Of a stretch of 11,583 nucleotides of DNA, positions 5,776-11,583 are shown piece after piece. Both the position numbers and the translations under genes were made by a program. The notes under the pieces were generated by a model. It was given only the letters and a program-made list of their open reading frames with translations, was not told where the DNA came from and searched no databases. The DNA is from an uncultured Clostridia bacterium. Its GTDB lineage: Bacteria; Bacillota; Clostridia; Lachnospirales; CAG-274. Each line of letters begins with the position of its first letter. Position 1 is the first letter of the stretch. Where the stretch lies: assembly GCA_947629215.1 (NCBI GenBank), contig CANRCU010000044.1, forward strand, positions 1 through 11,583. The letters are read 5' to 3'.

Positions 5776-6804
5776 CTACTGAACTTTTACTTTACCCGAA
5801 ACAACCTGTTTATAGTCCTCATAATTTTTCTTGAGCAATTCGGGCGTATTCAGCTCATACGGGCATTTACTTGCGCAAGCGCCGCATTCCACGCAATTTT
5901 CGATTTTTTTCATTTCAGCCTGCATATTTTCCGACAGCCAGCCTGCCGAGGGTGAACGCCTTAAAAGCAGCGACATTCTTGCACATTGATTTATCATTAT
6001 CCCTTGAGGACACGGCATACAATAACCGCAGCCGCGACAGAAATCGCCGCTCAATTCCTTGCGTTCATGTTCGATGAACGCGGATATTTCCTCGTCCATA
6101 ACAGGTTCGTCGTTCATAAAGCTCAGCCATTCTTCAAGCTCTTCATCCTTTTGTATACCCCATATCGGCAGTACATTGTCAAATTGCAGCATATAAGCCA
6201 TTGCCGCGCGCGAATTGTTTATAAGTCCGCCTGCAAGCGCTTTCATAGCAATAAAACCGACATTTTTTTCGCAGCAGGTCTTTACCAGCTCTATCTCTTT
6301 TTCGGACGAAAGATAGCTGAACGGAAATTGCAATGTTTCATATAATCCGGAGCCTGCGCATTTTTCCGCAACGCCAAGTTTATGCGCTGTTATGCCTATA
6401 TGACGCACTTTCCCCTGTTCTTTGGCTTTTAACATAGCCTCGTACATACCCGTGCCGTCGTCCGGCGCAAAGCAGCGGTCGGCGCAGTGGAACTGATATA
6501 CATCAAGATAATCGGTGCGCAGGTTTTTCAAAGTAGTTTCAAGATCGCTCCAAAATTTTTCGGGCGTTTTTGCCTGTGTTTTGGACGTTATATAAATTTT
6601 GTCACGCATACCGTCGAAAGCCCGACCAAGTTTTTCTTCGCTGTCGGTATAGGCGCGCGCAGTATCAAACAAACGCATACCGCCGTCATAGGCGCGGCGC
6701 AGTATACGCACGGCATCATTCATCGCAACACGCTGTATCGGCAATGCCCCGAATCCGTTCTGTGGTACGGTGATGCCTGTTGTGCCTAAAGTTATGTGTT
6801 TCAT
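5776..6804 (-). CDS. Aldo/keto reductase with C-terminal 4Fe-4S domain
   Basis: The 342-aa protein has an N-terminal aldo/keto reductase barrel (about 1-245) with the full catalytic tetrad D47, Y52, K75 and H106. A ferredoxin-like tail carries CRGCGYCMPCP (C256, C259, C262, C265) and CVECGACASKCP (C304, C307, C310, C314), enough ligands for two 4Fe-4S clusters. This is the COG1453-type predicted oxidoreductase common in anaerobes; substrate and electron partner are unknown. The GGAAAGGAA on the minus strand just before the ATG supports the start. It lies 34 bases behind thrS with no terminator seen between them, so it is probably read from the thrS promoter and shares its T-box control. Confidence 0.93.
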   Translation of the reverse strand: MKHITLGTTGITVPQNGFGALPIQRVAMNDAVRILRRAYDGGMRLFDTARAYTDSEEKLGRAFDGMRDKIYITSKTQAKTPEKFWSDLETTLKNLRTDYLDVYQFHCADRCFAPDDGTGMYEAMLKAKEQGKVRHIGITAHKLGVAEKCAGSGLYETLQFPFSYLSSEKEIELVKTCCEKNVGFIAMKALAGGLINNSRAAMAYMLQFDNVLPIWGIQKDEELEEWLSFMNDEPVMDEEISAFIEHERKELSGDFCRGCGYCMPCPQGIMINQCARMSLLLRRSPSAGWLSENMQAEMKKIENCVECGACASKCPYELNTPELLKKNYEDYKQVVSGKVKVQ

Positions 6805-6838
6805 TCTATAATTCCTTTCCGAACAATGGAGCGTTGCA

Positions 6839-8785
6839 TTACCATCTTTTGGTCTTATTTTTTATTTCTTCAAGTATTTCGGCAATAAATCCGTCTATCG
6901 TATAAGAACCGAGGTCCTCGCCCTTGCAGCGTACGGAAAGCGTACCCTCCGCAGCTTCTTTTTCGCCGACAACGATTATATAAGGCAATCTCTCGTTTCG
7001 CGCGGCTCTTATCTTATAGCCGATTTTTTCCGCTCTGTCGTCTATCTCCGACGAAATACCGTTATCCTTGAATGCCTTATGCACTTTTTCGGCATAGTCC
7101 ATGTATTTGTCCGAAATAGGCAATATCTTCACTTGCAGCGGCGCAAGCCATGTCGGGAAATGACCGGCATATTTTTCTATCAGCAGCGCAAGCGTTCTTT
7201 CATAGCAGCCTATCGAAGTCCTGTGTATGATATACGGGCGTTTTTTCTGACCGTCCTTGTCGATATAATACATATCAAAATTTTCCGCAAGCATCTGATC
7301 TATTTGTATCGTAATAAGCGTGTCCTCTTTGCCGAATACGTTCTTTATCTGTATATCGAGCTTAGGACCGTAGAATGCAGCCTCGCCTATACCTATTTCA
7401 TACTTCACACCAAGGTGATCGAGAATATTTTTCATTGCGGTCTGAGCCTCGTCCCATTGTTCGGGCGTGCCGATATACTTCTCACGATTTTCGGGATCCC
7501 ACTGTGAAAAGCGATAGCTCACATCGTCTATAAGACCAACCGTTTCAAGCATATCGTTTGCAAGCTGCAAACAGCCCTTAAATTCTTCTTCAAGCTGGTC
7601 GGGGCGAAGTATAAGATGACCTTCGCTTATTGTGAACTGACGTACACGAATAAGACCGTGCATTTCGCCGCTTGCTTCATTTCTGAAAAGAGTTGAAGTT
7701 TCGCCCATTCTTACGGGCAGATCACGGTAGCTGTGCTGTTCCGCTTTGTAAACATAATACTGGAACGGGCAGGTCATGGGGCGCAAAGCGTAGACTTCGC
7801 TGTCCTTTTCCTCATCGCCAAGGACGAACATATCCTCTTTATAATGATCCCAGTGGCCGCTTATTTTGTAAAGGTCGCTTTTTGCCATAAGCGGTGTTTT
7901 GGTACGAACATAACCGCGGCGTTCTTCCTCGTCCTCAATAAAGCGCTGCAAAGTCTGAATAATTTTTGTACCCTTTGGCATCAGCAGCGGCAGACCCTGA
8001 CCGATAACATCCGTTGTGGTGAATATACCAAGCTCTCTGCCAAGTTTGTTATGGTCACGCTTTTTTGCCTCTTCTTTTGCGGTAAGATATTCTTCAAGGT
8101 CGCTTGCCTTTGTAAAAGCGGTAGCATATATCCTTGCAAGCATTTTATTCTTTTCGTTTCCACGCCAGTAAGCACCCGACGAGCCTTCTTCATTAGTGAT
8201 CTTAAACGCCTTTATCGGTTTTGTACTCATAAGGTGAGGACCTGCGCAAAGGTCTGTAAAATCGCCTTGTTTATAGAAAGATATAATTGCGTCCTCGGGC
8301 AGATCGTTTATAAGCTCCACTTTATACGGTTCGCCTGCGTCCTCCATAAATTTAAGCGCCTCTGCGCGCGGCAGTTCAAAATATTCAAGCGGAATATTTT
8401 CCTTGACTATTTTTTTCATTTCTTTTTCAATTTCGGCAAATTCAGCCTGTGTGAATGGTTCTCTGTCAAAATCATAGTAAAAACCTTCGTCCGTAGCGGG
8501 ACCTATGGCAAGTTTTGCCTCGGGATAAAGGCGTTTTACGGCTTGAGCCATAATATGAGATGCCGTATGGCGAAAAGCCTTTTTGCCCTCGGGCGAATCA
8601 AATGTGCAAATTTCAAGTGTGCAGTCTGCGTCTACCGTCTTTCTCAAATCCACGACTTTGCCGTCGATTTTTCCGCAGCAGGCATTTCTTGCAAGACCCT
8701 CGCTCAGGTCTTTTGCAATATCAAGCACGGTCATGGCGTTTTCGTATTGTTTTGATGAGCCGTCTTTCAAAGTAACATTGATCAT
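6839..8785 (-). CDS. thrS: Threonyl-tRNA synthetase
   Basis: ThrS charges tRNA-Thr with threonine. At 648 aa it is full length and has the standard order. The TGS domain is about 1-62. The editing domain carries HTASH (H73, H77) and LCAGPH (C180, H184), the residues that clear mischarged serine. The class II core is about 245-540: MTCP (C339), SEGH (H390) and IIHRTS (H521) match the three zinc ligands that recognise threonine, with motif 2 around FRNEASGEMHG and motif 3 around IGCYERTLALLIE. The anticodon-binding domain is about 545-640. FTISEGHLI replaces the FTQDDAHIF of E. coli. AAAGGAAG (8792-8799) precedes the ATG. A threonine T-box precedes it. Confidence 0.98.
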   Translation of the reverse strand: MINVTLKDGSSKQYENAMTVLDIAKDLSEGLARNACCGKIDGKVVDLRKTVDADCTLEICTFDSPEGKKAFRHTASHIMAQAVKRLYPEAKLAIGPATDEGFYYDFDREPFTQAEFAEIEKEMKKIVKENIPLEYFELPRAEALKFMEDAGEPYKVELINDLPEDAIISFYKQGDFTDLCAGPHLMSTKPIKAFKITNEEGSSGAYWRGNEKNKMLARIYATAFTKASDLEEYLTAKEEAKKRDHNKLGRELGIFTTTDVIGQGLPLLMPKGTKIIQTLQRFIEDEEERRGYVRTKTPLMAKSDLYKISGHWDHYKEDMFVLGDEEKDSEVYALRPMTCPFQYYVYKAEQHSYRDLPVRMGETSTLFRNEASGEMHGLIRVRQFTISEGHLILRPDQLEEEFKGCLQLANDMLETVGLIDDVSYRFSQWDPENREKYIGTPEQWDEAQTAMKNILDHLGVKYEIGIGEAAFYGPKLDIQIKNVFGKEDTLITIQIDQMLAENFDMYYIDKDGQKKRPYIIHRTSIGCYERTLALLIEKYAGHFPTWLAPLQVKILPISDKYMDYAEKVHKAFKDNGISSEIDDRAEKIGYKIRAARNERLPYIIVVGEKEAAEGTLSVRCKGEDLGSYTIDGFIAEILEEIKNKTKRW

Positions 8786-8811
8786 TTTTATCTTCCTTTC
8801 TTTTTTATTTC

Positions 8812-8856
8812 AAAAAAAACAGTCCCTTATCACGCCAAAAGAGCATGATAAGGGAC
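8812..8856 (-). terminator. Intrinsic terminator of the T-box leader
   Basis: On the minus strand, a 14-bp stem (8843-8856 with 8822-8835, one G-U pair) closes a 7-base loop and runs into eight T residues (complement of 8812-8819). It ends about 26 bases before the thrS ATG and should stop transcription when tRNA-Thr is charged. Confidence 0.93.
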
Positions 8857-9052
8857 GAAATCTTAAATTCCGCGGTTCCACCCGAATTGTGCAAAGCACC
8901 GCTTTTGTATCCGATAACGCGGATAAGACGGGCTGTATTAAAGCCGCTCAAAGGTGGTTTTCACAACTGCCGCCGATAGACCTTTTCCACCGTCGGATCC
9001 TCTCTGTTATCGGGTATGCAGATGCTACTGTCCTTTTCATCGTTTTGAATAT
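8812..9052 (-). promoter_or_regulatory. T-box riboswitch, threonine-specific
   Basis: The minus-strand leader carries the conserved GGGTGGAACCGCGG T-box (complement of about 8870-8883), which binds the uncharged tRNA acceptor end and forms the antiterminator with the upstream GCGGT. In Stem I the S-turn AGTA (complement of 9026-9029) faces GTGAA-A-ACC-A (complement of 8955-8964). The codon ACC at 8956-8958, followed by A, is the likely specifier and codes for threonine, matching thrS. Uncharged tRNA-Thr should favour read-through into thrS and the reductase. The specifier was placed by pattern, not by folding. Confidence 0.93.
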
Positions 9053-9058
9053 AAATTG

Positions 9059-9087
9059 ATTATAACGCCGTTTTTATTAAATGTCAA
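9059..9087 (-). promoter_or_regulatory. Consensus sigma-A promoter of thrS
   Basis: On the minus strand TTGACA (complement of 9082-9087) and TATAAT (complement of 9059-9064) are both perfect and 17 bases apart. The start site would be near 9052, placing the whole T-box inside the transcript. Such a strong promoter fits a gene controlled mainly by attenuation. Confidence 0.92.
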
Positions 9088-9121
9088 GCTATTTCTGAGA
9101 AAATTGCGCTGCTTTGATTTT

Positions 9122-9159
9122 GGCAAAAAACACAATTTTTTGAATAAGTTCTTATTGCC
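9122..9159 (-). terminator. Weak candidate terminator after the SLH gene
   Basis: Just past the SLH stop, AATAAG/CTTATT (9143-9156) and CAAAAAA/TTTTTTG (9124-9142) can each fold, and GGCAA/TTGCC (9122-9126, 9155-9159) could enclose them. The stems are nearly all A-T, so termination here is uncertain. Without it, SLH transcripts would run into the thrS leader. Confidence 0.25.
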
Positions 9160-9178
9160 CTCTGTTATTGCATGGTTA

Positions 9179-10927
9179 TTATTTCTCCATCGGTGCCATA
9201 TATCCGCCGTTTGCAAGGGGATAATCGTCAAACTGCATAAATCTGTTTTCGGGATCATCCTCATCATAATAGATGACTCTGCCCTGTTCGTGTATATCAT
9301 AAATGTCATCATATTTCAGCACATGGATATAGCTGTTTTCGACCAATTCAAGCACACTGCCCTTTTCAACATTTATTTCGATATAATCGGCGGAATCCCG
9401 GCTGTTAACGGCTGCGATAAGGTGGCTGCCGTTTTTCAGATTTATAGTAAGGCGGCTTATCTCGTCACACTCAACATCAGCTGTCAGTTCCTGATTTATA
9501 AGGTCTATAGTAATATCGTTGCTGCCGCTGCCCTTAGCGCCAGACGTCGAACCACAGTCGACCAGTTTACTTACCTGCTTTACATCACAGTTTTCAAGCG
9601 TTGCTTTAAGGTCGCTGTTATCGGCATAGAACAAAGTGGTCTTTCTGTCGCCCGTTATTTCGCAGTTTTTAACATTTATTTCTGTTCTGCCCTTGTCCTC
9701 GCCTTTTTCGGTGGTCGCATAGAACAAGCCGTTTACAACATCACTGCCGTTCAGCACTGCATTTTCCACGGTTATTTCGCCGTCGACCTCTGCTGTGACA
9801 GCCGAACCCTTGCTTACATTAAATTCGGTTTCGCTTATATCGGCTTTGCCCGTCGTTTTCACGCCAGTTGCTCTGTTGCCGTCAACAATGACCTTTCCGC
9901 CCGTGATAACAACTTTTGTGCTGTCGCCGCCTTTAACGCCCGACGTGTCGTTATTGCCTGCCGTCAGCTGAGTATTTTCCATTTCAACGCTTGAATCTCT
10001 GTCAATGAAAACGCCGTTTGATCCAACGCCCATTGCCTGTATAAGCGCATTGTTTATCTCCGTTTTCACATCTGCGGCGACCTCGACCGAGTTGACGGAG
10101 CTGCCCGACAAGCGCACTTTTGCATTGTCTATGCCCGTTATTTCATTGCCGTCTATAACTACGGTTTCTTTAAGCTCCTGCTCGCTCAGTACATTGCCTT
10201 TGTTTTCTTTGCTTTCCGTGTCCTCCGCCGGCTGCTCCGGTTTCTGAACCTCGGGTTTTTCGGTCACAACGGGTTTTTCCGACGGTTTGTTGTTCTCCAT
10301 ATAATTAAGGGCTTTATAGAATATCATTGCCATTTCCGCGCGGGACATTGTTTCGGCATATTTTATTTTGCCGTTATCACCGCTTATTATGCCCATTTGT
10401 GTAAGAGTTCCGAGCGCAAGGCGCGAATTTATGTCTTTGACTTCAGCCTCGTCCGTATACATTGACAGGTCTGTCGATGCCGCCGATATATAGCCCCCCT
10501 TATCAAGAGCCGTATAGAGCATCTGCATCGCATCGCCGCGTATTATTGGCTGCCTTGGATAAAAGGCATAGTCCGTCTTTATTATGCCTGCGCCCTTTGC
10601 GTTCACAACAGCGTCATAAAAATAGTCGTCTTTATTGATGTCGTTGAAATTTGCCACCATATCGTTAAAAGGTGTAAGATTAAATGCTTTATTTACCAAA
10701 ATGATGAAATCACAGCGTTTTATTTCGCTTTCGGGCGAATATTTTCCGCTGCCGACGCCGCTTGCGATATTTTTTTCGTAAAGATAGTCTACCGCCGTGC
10801 CTGCCCAGCCGTAGCTGTTGTCATTCACGTCCGTAAAATATCTTGATCCTCCTGCCGCAAATACATTGCTGCCGCCAAGCACCATCGCTGCGGCAAGCGC
10901 CAAAGCGGCACATGATTTAGCTTTCAT
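9179..10927 (-). CDS. Secreted SLH-domain protein with probable beta-helix region
   Basis: The 582-aa protein begins with a signal peptide (about 1-25, KAKSCAALALAAAMVLGG, cleavage near FAA). Three SLH repeats follow at about 29-80, 91-141 and 152-207; each has an F/Y-x-D start and the third ends in MSRAEMAMIF. SLH repeats usually tether proteins to secondary cell-wall polymer. A Pro/Glu/Lys linker (about 213-245) leads to about 280 residues of repetitive strands with evenly spaced T, V, I, N and G, such as VVITGGKVIVDGNRATGV and ITVENAVLNGSDV, suggesting a right-handed parallel beta-helix. The tail is acidic. AAGGAG supports the start. No catalytic motif is recognised: adhesin or glycan binding is a guess. 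It lies 35 bases after metA. Confidence 0.88.
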   Translation of the reverse strand: MKAKSCAALALAAAMVLGGSNVFAAGGSRYFTDVNDNSYGWAGTAVDYLYEKNIASGVGSGKYSPESEIKRCDFIILVNKAFNLTPFNDMVANFNDINKDDYFYDAVVNAKGAGIIKTDYAFYPRQPIIRGDAMQMLYTALDKGGYISAASTDLSMYTDEAEVKDINSRLALGTLTQMGIISGDNGKIKYAETMSRAEMAMIFYKALNYMENNKPSEKPVVTEKPEVQKPEQPAEDTESKENKGNVLSEQELKETVVIDGNEITGIDNAKVRLSGSSVNSVEVAADVKTEINNALIQAMGVGSNGVFIDRDSSVEMENTQLTAGNNDTSGVKGGDSTKVVITGGKVIVDGNRATGVKTTGKADISETEFNVSKGSAVTAEVDGEITVENAVLNGSDVVNGLFYATTEKGEDKGRTEINVKNCEITGDRKTTLFYADNSDLKATLENCDVKQVSKLVDCGSTSGAKGSGSNDITIDLINQELTADVECDEISRLTINLKNGSHLIAAVNSRDSADYIEINVEKGSVLELVENSYIHVLKYDDIYDIHEQGRVIYYDEDDPENRFMQFDDYPLANGGYMAPMEK

Positions 10928-10962
10928 TTGCTGATTCTCCTTCCGTTATTGTTTTTTCGGTT

Positions 10963-11583
10963 TCATTTGCCTATGCTGCTTATATCATACGGGGTCAGCT
11001 GATATACATAATAATTCAGCCAATTTGTATAAAGCAGGCTGCTGTGGGCTTTCCACAGCGATATAGGCTCTTTTTCGGGGTCGTCATCCCTGAAATAGTT
11101 TTTTGGTATCTCTATATCCAAGCCCTTCTCCACATCGCGAAAATATTCGTCCGCAAGCGTATGTCTTTCATATTCGCTGTGACCCATAACAAAAAACTGT
11201 CTGCCGTCATTGTCGGCAACGATATAAACGCCCGCTTCGCTGCTGGCGGAAATAACGCGTATACCGTCGACTTTTTCTATATCCTCCGCTCTCACTTCCG
11301 TATGCCTTGAATGCGGAGCATAGAAAATATCGTCAAAGCCGCGCAGCAGGTCTATATGGTCGTATATTTTCGTATGCGGGAACACGCCGAACATTTTTTT
11401 CTTCAGCGGATATTTTTTTATGCCGTAATGATAATACAACCCGGCTTGAGCGCCCCAGCATATATGGAACGTGCTTGTTACGTTGGTTTTTGTCCATTCC
11501 ATTATCTGTGTCAGTTCGTCCCAGTAGTTCACTTCTTCAAATTCCATCTGTTCGACGGGTGCGCCCGTTATTATCATACCGTC
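10963..11583 (-). CDS. metA: Homoserine O-acyltransferase, C-terminal part (partial)
   Basis: The frame enters from the right edge (Asp-Gly before the first Met) and stops at TGA 10963-10965, giving 206 residues of a roughly 300-aa enzyme. MetA acylates homoserine in the first dedicated step of methionine synthesis. Numbering from that Met, the nucleophile is C40 in HICWGAQAGLYYHYGI, and H133 and E135 in GHSEYE complete the triad. TNWLNYYVYQLTPY is the classical C-terminus. In TGAPVEQ the Glu occupies the site where E. coli has Gly111; Glu there is known to give acetyl-CoA rather than succinyl-CoA use, so homoserine O-acetyltransferase activity is predicted. The N-terminus and any promoter or riboswitch are outside the window. 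Confidence 0.95.
   Translation of the reverse strand, partial: DGMIITGAPVEQMEFEEVNYWDELTQIMEWTKTNVTSTFHICWGAQAGLYYHYGIKKYPLKKKMFGVFPHTKIYDHIDLLRGFDDIFYAPHSRHTEVRAEDIEKVDGIRVISASSEAGVYIVADNDGRQFFVMGHSEYERHTLADEYFRDVEKGLDIEIPKNYFRDDDPEKEPISLWKAHSSLLYTNWLNYYVYQLTPYDISSIGK

Noticed and set aside
7733..8755. 340-aa open frame on the plus strand
   Set aside because: It lies entirely antisense to thrS, whose motifs are complete, and its translation is a cysteine/phenylalanine-rich shadow without family features.
8954..9994. 346-aa open frame on the plus strand
   Set aside because: Antisense to the T-box leader and the SLH gene; it lacks a ribosome binding site and has no recognisable domain.

Overview
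The window looks like chromosomal DNA from an anaerobic, low-to-moderate GC Firmicute of class Clostridia. Evidence: strong AGGAGG-type ribosome binding sites, a T-box leader on threonyl-tRNA synthetase, a glycyl-radical pyruvate formate-lyase with its activase, a four-cysteine TSCPD small protein, an S-layer-homology (SLH) surface protein, and frequent ATA isoleucine codons. I cannot name the genus. No tRNA, rRNA, CRISPR array, transposase or phage gene was seen.

Left half, plus strand (1-5507). The window opens on the last 42 codons of what looks like holA (DNA polymerase III delta). An 87-aa TSCPD/TIGR03905-type protein follows. Then comes a fermentation cluster: pflB with its own promoter, a 156-aa zinc-ribbon two-helix membrane protein of unknown function, pflA, and a pair of half-size CHR-family (chromate-type) transporter genes that overlap by 4 bases. 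PflB cleaves pyruvate with CoA to acetyl-CoA and formate; PflA installs its glycyl radical. After a further promoter there is a previously easy-to-miss 30-codon ORF (5415-5507) for a single-helix peptide. Beyond it lies a 268-base intergenic stretch with two prominent inverted repeats, one of them a perfect 16-bp pair of arms.

Right half, minus strand (11583-5776). Read in the direction of transcription: the C-terminal part of metA (homoserine O-acyltransferase, with the glutamate that predicts acetyl-CoA use), then 35 bases later a secreted protein with three SLH repeats and a likely beta-helical repeat domain. Next is a consensus sigma-A promoter (TTGACA-17-TATAAT), a threonine T-box leader with intrinsic terminator, thrS, and 34 bases later an aldo/keto reductase with a C-terminal 4Fe-4S domain, probably co-transcribed with thrS. 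The two halves converge on the intergenic region around 5508-5775.

Most of the window is well-understood housekeeping and fermentation content. The least explained parts are the 30-aa membrane peptide with the structured DNA after it, the zinc-ribbon membrane protein between pflB and pflA, and the SLH/beta-helix surface protein behind metA.
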